Origin: Pseudomonas frederiksbergensis
Lineage (GTDB): Bacteria > Pseudomonadota > Gammaproteobacteria > Pseudomonadales > Pseudomonadaceae
Assembly (NCBI RefSeq): GCF_001952935.1
Contig: NZ_CP018319.1
Span: 2,035,501 to 2,099,500 of the forward strand
Direction of reading: 5' to 3'
Length of the DNA: 64,000 nt
Position 1 is the stretch's first letter. Every line of letters starts with the position of its first letter. Position numbers and translations under genes: made by a program. Below the pieces are notes generated by a model. That model saw only the letters and a program-made list of their open reading frames with translations. It searched no databases and was not told the origin of the DNA. Shown here in pieces: positions 28,896 to 37,855 of this stretch.

Positions 28896-29959
28896 GAGCC
28901 GAGCAGTTTTCATCGGCGGTGCTGGACTGGTACGACCGCCACGGCCGCCACGACTTGCCCTGGCAACAAGGCATCACCCCGTATCGGGTGTGGGTCTCGG
29001 AAATCATGCTGCAGCAAACCCAGGTCAGCACGGTGCTGAACTACTTCGATCGGTTCATGGCCTCTTTGCCGACGGTCGAAGCCCTGGCCGCTGCGCCGGA
29101 AGACGAAGTCCTGCACCTGTGGACCGGCCTCGGTTACTACACCCGTGCGCGCAATTTGCAGAAAACCGCGAAGATTGTCGTCGCCGAGTACGGCGGCGAG
29201 TTTCCGCGGGATGTGGAAAAACTCACCGACCTGCCGGGCATCGGCCTGTCCACGGCCGGCGCCATCGCCAGCCTGAGCATGGGCCTGCGGGCGCCAATCC
29301 TCGACGGCAACGTCAAACGGGTGCTGGCGCGCTTTACCGCGCAAGAGGGCTATCCGGGCGAGCCCAAGGTCGCCAAACAGCTGTGGGCGAACGCTGAGCG
29401 CTTTACGCCGCATGATCGGGTCAACGCCTACACCCAGGCGATGATGGATCTGGGCGCCACGCTTTGCACCCGGAGCAAACCAAGCTGCCTGCTCTGCCCG
29501 CTAGAAAAGGGCTGCGAAGCGCACATGCTCGGCCTGGAGACGCGCTACCCGATCCCCAAACCGCGTAAAGCCGTGCCACAGAAGCGAACGCTGATGCCGA
29601 TGCTCGCCAACGGTGACGGCGCGATTCTGCTTTACCGCCGCCCTTCCACGGGCTTGTGGGGCGGCCTATGGAGCCTGCCGGAACTCGACGACCTCGACGA
29701 CCTGCAACATCTGGCTTCGCAGCATTCGCTGGAGCTTGGCAGCCAACAGGCGCTGCCGAGCCTGGTACACACCTTCAGTCATTTTCAGTTGTCCATCGAA
29801 CCCTGGCTGGTTCAGGTCCAGGAGGACGGCCATCACGTGGCCGAGGCCGACTGGCTCTGGTATAACCTCGCCACCCCGCCGCGCCTGGGCCTTGCCGCCC
29901 CGGTCAAAACCTTGCTCGAACGCGCGGCCGCCGTATTGAACGCAGGAGAGTCGTCATGA
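28892..29959 (+). CDS. mutY: A/G-specific adenine glycosylase MutY
   Basis: A 355-residue DNA repair glycosylase that removes adenine opposite 8-oxoguanine. The catalytic Glu region [10 protein letters not shown] is at about residues 36-45, the HhH motif [15 protein letters not shown] with Asp in [11 protein letters not shown] follows, and the 4Fe-4S cluster has the spacing C-x6-C-x2-C-x5-C ([17 protein letters not shown]). A C-terminal NUDIX-like domain recognises 8-oxoG. It overlaps yggX by 4 bp. Confidence 0.98.
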   Translation: MRAEQFSSAVLDWYDRHGRHDLPWQQGITPYRVWVSEIMLQQTQVSTVLNYFDRFMASLPTVEALAAAPEDEVLHLWTGLGYYTRARNLQKTAKIVVAEYGGEFPRDVEKLTDLPGIGLSTAGAIASLSMGLRAPILDGNVKRVLARFTAQEGYPGEPKVAKQLWANAERFTPHDRVNAYTQAMMDLGATLCTRSKPSCLLCPLEKGCEAHMLGLETRYPIPKPRKAVPQKRTLMPMLANGDGAILLYRRPSTGLWGGLWSLPELDDLDDLQHLASQHSLELGSQQALPSLVHTFSHFQLSIEPWLVQVQEDGHHVAEADWLWYNLATPPRLGLAAPVKTLLERAAAVLNAGESS

Positions 29960-30228
29960 CCCGCACCATCATGTGCCGCAAGTACAAAGAAGAATTGCCC
30001 GCCCTGGAGCGCGCGCCATTTCCTGGCGCAAAAGGTCAGGACATTTTTGACCACGTCTCGGCCAAGGCCTGGGCAGACTGGCAAAAGCACCAGACCCTGC
30101 TGATCAACGAAAAACGCCTGAACATGATGAACGCCGAAGACCGCAAATATCTTCAGGGCGAGATGGACAAGTTCTTTTCCGGCGAGGAATACGCCAAGGC
30201 TGATGGCTACGTTCCGCCGGCAGAATAA
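29956..30228 (+). CDS. yggX: Fe(2+)-trafficking protein YggX
   Basis: A 90-residue protein ([51 protein letters not shown]) that protects Fe-S clusters from oxidative damage and eases iron delivery. The conserved N-terminal cysteine is at position 7. It is translationally coupled to mutY, which itself holds an Fe-S cluster. Confidence 0.97.
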   Translation: MTRTIMCRKYKEELPALERAPFPGAKGQDIFDHVSAKAWADWQKHQTLLINEKRLNMMNAEDRKYLQGEMDKFFSGEEYAKADGYVPPAE

Positions 30229-30331
30229 TCCCGCTTTTTCGAGGGTCGGAACGTAAGCGACGGTAATAATTAAAATTTTTTTGAAAACTTTCTTGACGAC
30301 CCCCTGAAAAACCAGTTTAATGCGCCCCGTT

Positions 30332-30407
30332 GCCCAGATAGCTCAGTCGGTAGAGCAGGGGATTGAAAATCCCCGTGTCGGCGGTTCGATTCCGTCTCTG
30401 GGCACCA
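30332..30407 (+). tRNA. tRNA-Phe (GAA)
   Basis: A 76-nt cloverleaf including an encoded CCA end. The acceptor stem is GCCCAGA / TCTGGGC, and the anticodon loop TTGAAAA gives anticodon GAA in the stem GGGGA / TCCCC. A good terminator follows at 30416. Confidence 0.98.
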
Positions 30408-30415
30408 AATACCGA

Positions 30416-30447
30416 AAACCCTGAATCGCAAGATTCAGGGTTTTTTT
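30416..30447 (+). terminator. tRNA-Phe terminator
   Basis: The stem AAACCCTGAATC / GATTCAGGGTTT is followed by further T residues, 9 bp after the tRNA. Confidence 0.92.
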
Positions 30448-30491
30448 ATGCTCGTGATTTGATCAGGCATCGTGCAAGCGTCTCTCTTCGG

Positions 30492-30941
30492 CTAGTTTTC
30501 AGTATTCCAGTGGAAGACAAGATTGCGAGCGGCACCACTTCCCACCTCCGCCGTATCACGCCGTTCCTCACCATTGCGTGTCGCGACGACGGTGTACTTG
30601 CCAGGTGGCAGCTGTACGTAAACCAAAGGGCCAGCCTCGCTCAGCGTCAGCACGGGTTGCCCCGGATCTTTCTGAATGACCAGATTTACATCCGGAACAT
30701 ATTTGCCCTCCGCCCCGATGGAGAAAGTCATGTGCAGGTTGTAGCCCTGCGCTTGTTGAATGGCTCGAGCCTCATCCTCTCCGATCCCCCCGGACAGATA
30801 AGTAATCCCGTTTTGCTGTTGCTGTTGCACTTGCACACCTGTGCTGTCGACCGGTTCAAGACTGGCGGCGTTAAGTACGACTGGCAACATCAGTACGCCG
30901 ACGGCGGCGATGGGCAGCATGAATGAATGGACGTTCTTCAT
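30492..30941 (-). CDS. Secreted hypothetical protein with carboxypeptidase-regulatory-like fold
   Basis: 149 residues with a signal peptide (MKNVHSFMLPIAAVGVLMLPVVLNA), a Gln-rich stretch (VQVQQQQQNG) and a beta-rich domain ending LPPGKYTVVATRNGEE, a pattern seen in carboxypeptidase-regulatory-like sandwiches. No catalytic residues were found. It lies on the opposite strand to tRNA-Phe and the broken DUF1016 gene, and its function is unknown. Confidence 0.75.
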   Translation of the reverse strand: MKNVHSFMLPIAAVGVLMLPVVLNAASLEPVDSTGVQVQQQQQNGITYLSGGIGEDEARAIQQAQGYNLHMTFSIGAEGKYVPDVNLVIQKDPGQPVLTLSEAGPLVYVQLPPGKYTVVATRNGEERRDTAEVGSGAARNLVFHWNTEN

Positions 30942-31203
30942 GATGGCGACTCCCGGGTTGCTTGGAACCCAATCGTTATTCTTTTTAGATTTGTTACTGA
31001 ATATTCAAGTTTTAGATCGATTAGCACTTGAGTTCACTGCGAATCGGACTACAGGATGTACTCCTCTTACACAGGCTGTCGTCGGCCCGGTCCTGCAAAG
31101 CAAACTCGCCTTTCCTTCCGATTTACCAGCACCGCCCGGCATCGCGGACTACCACTCTTTTGCCATCCTTTTCCGCCTGTTTCCTTCAGCCGCGGAAAAT
31201 GTC

Positions 31204-32262
31204 ATGAGTCCTCTCAAACCCGGTAACACTCAAGATTCACAGATCACTTCACTGCTCGGAAATCTTGGCGAGTCGATCCGTGAAGCCCGCCAGAAAGTGT
31301 TGCGAGCGGTCGATACCGTCCAGGTGCAAACCTGTTGGCAGATCGGACGGCATATTGTGGAGTTCGAGCAGGAGGGGGCCCGGCGGGCGGGATATGGGAA
31401 GCAGTTGCTGGCGACGCTGGCGAAGAGTCTGACAGCAGAGTTTGGCAAAGGCTTTGACATCTCCAACCTTCGCTACATGCGCCTGTTCTATCAAGCATTC
31501 CCAATTCGTGACGCACTGCGTCATGAATTGAGCTGGACCCACTACCGCAGATTGCTACGAGTCGAGAACGACCACGCTCGCCATTGGTACATGAACGAAT
31601 CAGCGATGCAGAACTGGTCAAGTCGCGCCCTCGAGCGCCAGATCAATACCCTCTATTACGAACGCTTGCTGGCGAGTCGCGACCGGCCGGCGGTCAAACA
31701 GGAAGCCGCCACCCATATCGAGCAAATGAACGCCAGCCCTCGGGATTTCATCCGCGACCCCGTGCTACTGGAGTTTCTCGGCCTGCCCAATGCGGGCTTG
31801 GTCCAGGAAAGCTAACTTGAACAAGCCTTGATCAATCAACTCCAGGGCTTCCTGCTCGAACTGGGCAAAGGCTTCGCCTTCATCGCACGCCAGCAACGCA
31901 TCAGTACCGAGAGCAAAGACTTCTACATCGACCTGGTGTTCTACAACTACCTGCTCAAGTGCTTCGTCATCTTCGACCTCAAGCGCGGCGTACTGACCCA
32001 CCAGGATGCCGGCCAGATGGACATGTACGTGCGCATGTACGACGACCTCAAGCGCGGACCGGAGGATGGCCCCACCGTCGGCCTCATTCTCTGCGCGCAA
32101 AAAGATGAATCGGTGGTGCGCTATTCAGTGCTGCAAGGCAACGAACAACTGTTCGCCAGTACCTACAGACTGGTACTGCCGAGCGAGGAGGAACTTCGCA
32201 CAGAACTGGATCGGGAATGGGCGGTGCTTGAGGAGCGAATACTCAAGCGCAGGCTCCGATAA
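31204..32262 (+). pseudogene. DUF1016 (YhcG) PDDEXK nuclease gene with one in-frame stop codon
   Basis: The frame encodes 352 residues of a DUF1016 protein, interrupted only by TAA at 31813-31815, between GLPNAGLVQES and LEQALINQLQGFLLELG. No frameshift is needed because both parts share a frame, and a GAA-to-TAA change would explain it. The N-terminal part is the DUF1016_N helical domain; the C-terminal part holds the PDDEXK core (FYIDLVFYNYLLKCFVIFDLK). Family proteins are DNA nucleases seen alone or with restriction systems. Only the separate domains could be made, the second perhaps from TTG at 31828. Confidence 0.82.
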
Positions 32263-32331
32263 GCACGGGTGGATTGTTCATGCGCTGCGCGAAGACTATC
32301 GTTGGCAGCTACCCGCAAAGGTCCGACGCCG

Positions 32332-33306
32332 ATGAATTTGCAGGACATGCCCTCACTGGCACCCACTCAAGCCGAGTTGCCACCGCGCATATCTACGGCA
32401 GGCGAACCGTTCAAGGAGCCCGCCGCAGACGGCTACAGCCTCGGCGGCTTTACCTGGCGGCACCCCCGTCACGACGCTACCCGCCCGGTGGTCATCATCA
32501 ACGCCGCCACCTCCGTCCGCTGCCGCCATTACTCGCGATTCGCCGATTACCTGTTCGCCAACGGCTTCGACGTGATCACTTACGACTACCGTGGCATTGG
32601 CGACTCGCGCCCCGCGTCGCTGAAAGGACTGCGTGCTTCATGGTCAGATTGGGGCGCGCTGGACTTTGAGGCGATGCTCAAGCGCGCTCAGCGTGAATTT
32701 CCCGGGCAACCCATCGATGTTGTCGGCCACAGCTTTGGAGGCTGTGCAGCGGGCCTGGGAGCGTCCGGCCATTTGATTCGACGTCTGCTGACCGTCGGGG
32801 CGCAATTCGCTTACTGGCGCGATTACGCACCCGCCCATCGCTGGCGGATGTTCGGCAAGTGGCATCTGGTGATGCCGTTGATGACATTGCTTTGCGGCTA
32901 CTTCCCCGGCAAACGTCTCGGCTGGCTAGAGGACACCCCCGCTGGGGTGGTTCGCGACTGGAGCATGCCCACCGCGCACTACGAGAAACGCCCCAGCGGT
33001 CGCGTTCTTCACGCAAAGACCGGGCGCCTGCCCTTCTCATCCGTCACCGCACACACCCTGGCCATCAGCATCAGCGACGATCCTTACGGTACGATTCCAG
33101 CCATCGAACGGCTGCTGGGTTACTTCACCAACAGCACGAACAGCCACCTGCGAATCGCCCCCGAAGACATCGGCGAACAAGAAGTCGGACATTTCGCCTT
33201 TTTTCGTAGCCCATACCAAGCCACACTATGGCCCATTGCATTGTCCTGGTTGCAGACCGGCAAACTGGCCCCCGACACACCCGGGCGGCTAGTGCCACGC
33301 AACTGA
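32332..33306 (+). CDS. Alpha/beta hydrolase of the COG4757 type
   Basis: 324 residues. The oxyanion region IINAATSVRCRHYSRFADYL, the TYDYRGIGDS motif and the nucleophile elbow VVGHSFGG (Ser at about 138) are visible, with a late histidine in EQEVGHFAFF as the likely base. The start at 32332 was chosen because conserved sequence begins soon after and no good ribosome-binding site precedes 32269. Substrate unknown. It lies 69 bp after the broken nuclease gene. Confidence 0.85.
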   Translation: MNLQDMPSLAPTQAELPPRISTAGEPFKEPAADGYSLGGFTWRHPRHDATRPVVIINAATSVRCRHYSRFADYLFANGFDVITYDYRGIGDSRPASLKGLRASWSDWGALDFEAMLKRAQREFPGQPIDVVGHSFGGCAAGLGASGHLIRRLLTVGAQFAYWRDYAPAHRWRMFGKWHLVMPLMTLLCGYFPGKRLGWLEDTPAGVVRDWSMPTAHYEKRPSGRVLHAKTGRLPFSSVTAHTLAISISDDPYGTIPAIERLLGYFTNSTNSHLRIAPEDIGEQEVGHFAFFRSPYQATLWPIALSWLQTGKLAPDTPGRLVPRN

Positions 33307-33342
33307 CTGATGCGCCCACTCATCGGAATACGGAACGAGCCC

Positions 33343-33759
33343 ATGGCATCCGCCAACAAGCAGAACAAACGCGCCACACGCGCCAAAGCCAAGGCCAAGC
33401 AGAACCGCACCCAACGGGCCGCTGCGCCGGTTGAGCTGGACCCGAACGACGACCGCATCGACTTTGAATCGGTGGACCTGACCGACCTGTTCAAAGAAAT
33501 GATCGACGCGCAAAAGATCAGCCAGCAAGCCATGTGCAAGGCCTTCCTCGAACACCCGCTGCTCGCATTGGTGCTGGAGCAGGAAGGCGAAGAAACAGCG
33601 ACAGACTTTATCGTCGCCGCGCTGATCGAGTACCGCCAATGGTCCACCGAAGTGGACGAAGCCGGCGCACTGGCGTGGATCGAATCCCCGGCCTTCCAGG
33701 CTGACTACGTGGCGGCGTCCGACGCCATCGCGGCCCAAACCCAACAGAAATCGAACTGA
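33343..33759 (+). CDS. Hypothetical protein, first of a tandem paralogue pair
   Basis: 138 residues from the ATG at 33343 (MASANKQNKRATRAKAKAK...). A very basic N-terminus, then an acidic helical domain (DFIVAALIEYRQWSTEVDEAGALAWIESPAFQADY). The next gene has the same architecture (LIDYRMWTDGMDRDTAQAWLTDPQFITDF), so the two came from duplication. The basic tail could bind nucleic acid, but I recognise no family. Confidence 0.75.
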   Translation: MASANKQNKRATRAKAKAKQNRTQRAAAPVELDPNDDRIDFESVDLTDLFKEMIDAQKISQQAMCKAFLEHPLLALVLEQEGEETATDFIVAALIEYRQWSTEVDEAGALAWIESPAFQADYVAASDAIAAQTQQKSN

Positions 33760-33765
33760 GTTCCC

Positions 33766-34218
33766 ATGGCCTCCCTGAACAAGCAACAGAAACGCGCCAA
33801 ACGCGCCAAGATCAAAGCCAAGCAAATCAATATCCACGGCAGAAAACCCGCCGCACTGGACGATGACCTCGGCGAAATCGGCGAGCCGATCCCGGAATAC
33901 ACCCTGGCGATGTTCAGCAAAATGCGCGATGCAGAGGCCACCAGCCGCAACGACATGCTGCTGACCCTGCTGTCAGACCTCGCCGAAATCATCAGCGACC
34001 ATCCAGAACTGCTGGACATGGAAAACGCCGACAACGAAGCCATGGCCGCCACTCACCTGGCCGCCGACATGCTGATCGATTACCGCATGTGGACCGACGG
34101 CATGGACCGAGACACCGCCCAGGCCTGGCTGACGGATCCGCAGTTCATCACTGACTTCGGCGCGGCGCTCGACAGCTATCGCGAGTCGCTGGATGCTCAG
34201 GAAGTAAAGGCCGAGTAA
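33766..34218 (+). CDS. Hypothetical protein, second of a tandem paralogue pair
   Basis: 150 residues beginning MASLNKQQKRAKRAKIKAKQ, paralogous to the protein encoded 6 bp upstream. The basic N-terminal 25 residues precede an acidic, helix-rich body. The ATG at 33766 fits the shared start MAS-NKQ-KRA. Function unknown. The gene ends at the first of two duplicated terminators. Confidence 0.78.
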   Translation: MASLNKQQKRAKRAKIKAKQINIHGRKPAALDDDLGEIGEPIPEYTLAMFSKMRDAEATSRNDMLLTLLSDLAEIISDHPELLDMENADNEAMAATHLAADMLIDYRMWTDGMDRDTAQAWLTDPQFITDFGAALDSYRESLDAQEVKAE

Positions 34219-34228
34219 ACACTCGCCT

Positions 34229-34273
34229 CAGAAACAAAAACGGCCGCTTGTCATCACTGACAGCGGCCGTTTT
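34229..34273 (+). terminator. Terminator / direct repeat, left copy
   Basis: AAAAACGGCCGCTGTCA-type hairpin: ACGGCCGCTTGTCA and TGACAGCGGCCGT pair around a short loop, followed by TTTT. The same 45-bp sequence, with one mismatch, occurs at 35049-35093 on the other side of vapBC. Confidence 0.88.
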
Positions 34274-34395
34274 CTTTGGAAGCCACTCACCTGAAACAAT
34301 CGATCCCCTCGTCAGCAACCGTGTATATCCCGTTGACATATCCTCTAAGAGATCTATTCTCTGGCTCACAAACCCCGCAAATGCAGGAGGCCAAA

Positions 34396-34626
34396 ATGGA
34401 ACAGACCACCCTTTTCATGAGCAATCGAAGCCAGGCTGTCCGCCTCCCCAAAGCTGTTGCGATGCCAAGCGACGTGAAACGAGTCAACGTAGTTGCCATC
34501 GGCAGAGCTCGCATCATCACTCCCGCAGATGAAACATGGGACAGCTGGTTCGACGGGGATGGCGTAAGTGCAGACTTCATGACCGATCGTGAACAACCCG
34601 CCGATCAGGAGCGTGAGTCGTTCTGA
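34396..34626 (+). CDS. vapB: VapB-type antitoxin
   Basis: 76 residues. An AbrB/SpoVT-like N-terminal half (TTLFMSNRSQAVRLPKAVAMP, VNVVAIGRARIITP) binds operator DNA, and a C-terminal tail (ETWDSWFDG) should wrap the toxin. The start at 34396 follows AGGAGG by 7 bp. Its stop shares one base with the vapC ATG. Autoregulation by the VapBC complex is expected at the region just upstream (34275-34395). Confidence 0.93.
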   Translation: MEQTTLFMSNRSQAVRLPKAVAMPSDVKRVNVVAIGRARIITPADETWDSWFDGDGVSADFMTDREQPADQERESF

Positions 34627-35033
34627 TGATCAAATACATGCTCGATACCAACATCTGCATCTTCACCATAAAGAACAAACCGCAAATCGTACGAGAAGCT
34701 TTCAACCGTCATGACGGGCAGCTATGTATCAGCGCCGTCACGCTGATGGAGTTGATCTACGGTGCGGAAAAATCAGCAGCACCCGAAAAAAACCTCGCTG
34801 TGATCGAGGGTTTTGCGGCACGCCTTGAAGTCTTGCCTTTCGACAATGAAGCAGCCTCGCATACCGGAATGATTCGATCCGAGCTGGCCAAGGCTGGCAC
34901 GCCTATCGGGCCCTACGACCACATGATTGCCGGCCACGCACGTTCACGCGGATTCATAGTGGTAACCAACAACCTGCGAGAATTTGAACGGGTTCCAGGG
35001 CTACGCGTAGAAGACTGGGTTCACCCCGATTGA
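34626..35033 (+). CDS. vapC: VapC toxin, PIN-domain ribonuclease
   Basis: 135 residues with the PIN acidic residues: D7 in MLDTNIC, Glu in LMELIYG, Asp in GPYDHMIAGHA and a later acid in NNLREFERVPGL. Related VapC proteins cleave initiator tRNA in the anticodon loop. The gene is coupled to vapB and complete, so the module is likely functional. Confidence 0.94.
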   Translation: MIKYMLDTNICIFTIKNKPQIVREAFNRHDGQLCISAVTLMELIYGAEKSAAPEKNLAVIEGFAARLEVLPFDNEAASHTGMIRSELAKAGTPIGPYDHMIAGHARSRGFIVVTNNLREFERVPGLRVEDWVHPD

Positions 35034-35048
35034 GCCCGGCACAACTGA

Positions 35049-35093
35049 CAGAAACAAAAACGGCCGCTTGTCATCTCTGACAGCGGCCGTTTT
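35049..35093 (+). terminator. Terminator / direct repeat, right copy
   Basis: Same 45 bp as 34229-34273 except TCATCTCTGA instead of TCATCACTGA. It ends vapBC and also faces the converging permease gene. Confidence 0.88.
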
Positions 35094-35110
35094 GCGTCAT
35101 GCGGTGCGAA

Positions 35111-36502
35111 TCAGCTCAGCACCACCGCACCCATCTTCTGCAGCTTGCGACGACGAGCCACAAACAAACCGGCAGCCACCACCAACAAACTCAGCAGACC
35201 GGTCGAGAGAATCTCCACGCGATGCGCTTCCTGGAACAGCATGATGGTCAGGGCCGCCACGATGAATACGATCACCGCGTAGGTCAGGGCCGGGAACAGC
35301 CACATGCTGAAAGCGATTTTTTCACCGCGTGCCATGCGCTGCTTGCGCATACGCAGTTGCGAAATCGCGATCACCAGGTACACCAGCAGCGCAATTGCGC
35401 CGGAGCTGGCCAACAGGAATTCGAACACGGCGGCCGGGGCCACGTAGTTGGCGAAAACCGCGATGAACGCAGCACCGGTGGACAACATGACGGCCCAGTA
35501 CGGCGTGCCGCTCTTGTTGGTGCGCTGGGAAACGGCCGGTGCATCACCGCGCTTGCCCAGAGAAAACATCATGCGCGAAGCGGTGTACAGCGCCGAGTTC
35601 AGGCAGCTGGTCACAGCAACCAGCACCACGATGTCGACGATCAGCTTGGCATTCGGGATGCCCATGCGTTCAAGCACGGTCTGGTAGGAGCCGACGGCTG
35701 CCAGTACTGGATCGTTCCACGGCACCAGGGCCACAACGATGAAAATCGACACGAGGTAGAACAAGCCAATCCGCCAGATCACCGAGTTGGTGGCCTTGGA
35801 GATTTGCTGGCCAGGGTTCTTCGATTCCGCGGCCGCGATGGTCACGATTTCGGTGCCCATAAAGGAAAACATGGTAGTCAGGATTGCGCCCAACACTGCG
35901 CCCATGCCGTTTGGCAGGAAGCCCTGGGTGTCGAACAAGTGGGAAACGCCGCTGACCTGGCTGGTCGGCAGAAAGCCGAAAATCGCCAGAACGCCGAGGC
36001 CGATGAAGCCGATGATCGCGATGACTTTGACCAGGGCGAACCAGAATTCGAACTCACCGTAGTTCTTCACGCTGAACAGGTTCGTCACCGTCAGCAGCAA
36101 GGTGATGACCAAGGTGAAGGCCCAGATCGCCACATTCGGGAACCAGGCGTGCAGGATGGTCGCGGCGGCGTTGGCTTCCAGCGGAATCACCAACACCCAG
36201 AACCACCAGTAGAGCCAGCCGATGGTGAAACCGGCCCAGTGACCGATCGCGCGATCGGCGTACGTCGAGAAGGAGCCGGTGTCCGGCGAAGCCACGGCCA
36301 TTTCGCCAAGCATGCGCATCACCAGCACCACCAGCATACCGGCGGCAGCGTAGGCCAACAGCACAGCCGGGCCTGCAGCAGCGATGGCGTGGCCCGAGCC
36401 GACGAACAGGCCGGCACCGATAACCCCGGCGATCGACAGCATGGTCACATGACGCGGTTTGAGCCCCTGTTCGAGGCCATTGGAGCTTGGGGTACTGCTC
36501 AT
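35111..36502 (-). CDS. gabP: GabP-like amino-acid permease (APC family)
   Basis: 463 residues, 12 predicted membrane helices. The N-terminal GLKPRHVTMLSIAGVIGAGLFVGSGHAI and the Glu in GEMAVASPDTGSFSTYA are typical of the amino-acid transporter subfamily that includes GABA permease. The exact substrate (GABA, beta-alanine or another omega-amino acid) cannot be fixed. The start at 36502 follows AAGGTAG-type sequence and is the family N-terminus; the frame stays open 54 more codons. A sigma-54 promoter lies about 96 bp upstream. Confidence 0.85.
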   Translation of the reverse strand: MSSTPSSNGLEQGLKPRHVTMLSIAGVIGAGLFVGSGHAIAAAGPAVLLAYAAAGMLVVLVMRMLGEMAVASPDTGSFSTYADRAIGHWAGFTIGWLYWWFWVLVIPLEANAAATILHAWFPNVAIWAFTLVITLLLTVTNLFSVKNYGEFEFWFALVKVIAIIGFIGLGVLAIFGFLPTSQVSGVSHLFDTQGFLPNGMGAVLGAILTTMFSFMGTEIVTIAAAESKNPGQQISKATNSVIWRIGLFYLVSIFIVVALVPWNDPVLAAVGSYQTVLERMGIPNAKLIVDIVVLVAVTSCLNSALYTASRMMFSLGKRGDAPAVSQRTNKSGTPYWAVMLSTGAAFIAVFANYVAPAAVFEFLLASSGAIALLVYLVIAISQLRMRKQRMARGEKIAFSMWLFPALTYAVIVFIVAALTIMLFQEAHRVEILSTGLLSLLVVAAGLFVARRRKLQKMGAVVLS

Positions 36503-36597
36503 TGAAACTACCTTTTGTAAGGAAAAGCGACGACGTCCACCCGGCGTGGCGTTCCTTCTCGTAAAAAGAAACCAACAGGGCGTTCCGTATTCTGCAC

Positions 36598-36613
36598 GCA
36601 ATAATTGCGCCAA
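36598..36613 (-). promoter_or_regulatory. Sigma-54 promoter of the permease gene
   Basis: Read on the minus strand: TTGGCGCAATTATTGC, with GG and GC 10 bp apart and a TTGC -12 box. Transcription would start near 36586, leaving an 84-nt leader before the ATG at 36502. Confidence 0.8.
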
Positions 36614-36765
36614 AATATTACAAAGCACCCAAACATGGGGCTCTCCGCCGGACCGGACAGTCATCGCAAGTCATTGAGATTAATGGCAATTCGCCAGAGC
36701 GTTACCCTGCGACCCACTTTCAGGAACGAAGTGGCGCACCAGAAACACACCCAAAAATAACGCGA

Positions 36766-36782
36766 TGCACAATAAAAGTGCG
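36766..36782 (-). promoter_or_regulatory. NtrC-type palindrome upstream of the permease promoter
   Basis: GCACAATAAAAGTGC has the GCAC-N7-GTGC spacing of the site at 7834-7848, though the inner bases are poor. It lies about 155 bp upstream of the -24 element, a suitable enhancer distance. Confidence 0.5.
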
Positions 36783-37068
36783 GATCAGGAACGTTTGGCC
36801 GGTTAGCGCTTCCAACCCCCCGTCAAAGCTGGCAACATCGCGCCCTTTTTTACGGGGCAGCCCCAGCCTTTTTATCGACAGACAGGGTTCAAACGGCTGT
36901 TCGGTTGATAGCAGCGCGACAGTCTGCTGTACCGATGCGACAACCTGCCACACGCCAGCTGTTTAGCGTCCGTAGCGCTGTTGGCTGTCATTCAGACGCT
37001 ATGCTAGCTTGGCCGCCTCGCCAGGAAGGCCGCCAATAGCAGGAGCGAAATACTTATGAGGAACGCAC

Positions 37069-37842
37069 ATGGCTGAGGCCACGCCCGCGCTTGAAATCCG
37101 CAACTTGCACAAACGCTACGGACAGCTTGAGGTGCTCAAAGGCATCTCGCTGACCGCCCGCGACGGCGACGTGATCTCGATCCTGGGTTCTTCCGGTTCC
37201 GGCAAGTCCACCTTCCTTCGTTGCATCAACCTGTTGGAAAACCCGCATCAGGGACAAATCCTGGTGGCCGGCGAAGAACTCAAGCTCAAGGCCGCCAAGA
37301 ACGGCGAACTGGTTGCTGCCGATGGCAAGCAGATCAACCGCCTGCGCAGCGAGATCGGTTTTGTATTTCAAAACTTTAATCTCTGGCCGCACATGAGCGT
37401 GCTCGACAACATCATCGAAGCGCCGCGCCGCGTACTCGGCCAGAGCAAGGCCGAGGCCATCGAAGTCGCCGAGGCCTTGCTGGCCAAGGTCGGCATCGCG
37501 GACAAACGCCACGCCTACCCGGCGCAACTCTCCGGCGGTCAACAACAACGCGCCGCCATTGCCCGCACGTTGGCAATGCAGCCCAAGGTGATCCTGTTCG
37601 ACGAACCCACCTCCGCCCTTGACCCGGAAATGGTCCAGGAAGTACTTAATGTCATCCGCGCATTGGCCGAAGAAGGCCGCACCATGCTGTTGGTCACCCA
37701 TGAAATGGGTTTCGCCCGTCAGGTGTCCAGCGAGGTGGTGTTCCTCCACCAAGGCTTGGTAGAAGAGCAAGGATCGCCACAGCAGGTGTTCGAAAACCCG
37801 CTTTCGGCGCGCTGCAAACAATTCATGTCCAGCAACCGCTAA
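37069..37842 (+). CDS. Polar amino-acid ABC transporter, ATP-binding subunit
   Basis: 257 residues of the HisP/GlnQ type. Walker A GSSGSGKST is at about residues 44-52, the Q loop VFQNFNLWPHM, the signature LSGGQQQR and Walker B VILFDEPTSALDPEM follow, with the H loop in LVTHEM. It is the first gene of a four-gene operon with its own binding protein and two permeases, and the ATP-binding-first order is shared with P. aeruginosa PA5152-5155. Confidence 0.95.
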   Translation: MAEATPALEIRNLHKRYGQLEVLKGISLTARDGDVISILGSSGSGKSTFLRCINLLENPHQGQILVAGEELKLKAAKNGELVAADGKQINRLRSEIGFVFQNFNLWPHMSVLDNIIEAPRRVLGQSKAEAIEVAEALLAKVGIADKRHAYPAQLSGGQQQRAAIARTLAMQPKVILFDEPTSALDPEMVQEVLNVIRALAEEGRTMLLVTHEMGFARQVSSEVVFLHQGLVEEQGSPQQVFENPLSARCKQFMSSNR

Positions 37843-37855
37843 CGGAGCTACCCGC

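Larger units (their letters stand above)
36503..37068. other. Divergent intergenic region, permease / ABC transporter
   Basis: 566 bp without a credible gene. It holds a minus-strand sigma-54 promoter (36598-36613), a GCAC-N7-GTGC palindrome (36766-36782) and a half site GCACCA at 36737. No clear promoter was found for the ABC operon on the + strand; TATGCT at 37000 is a possible -10 without a well-placed -35. Confidence 0.6.
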
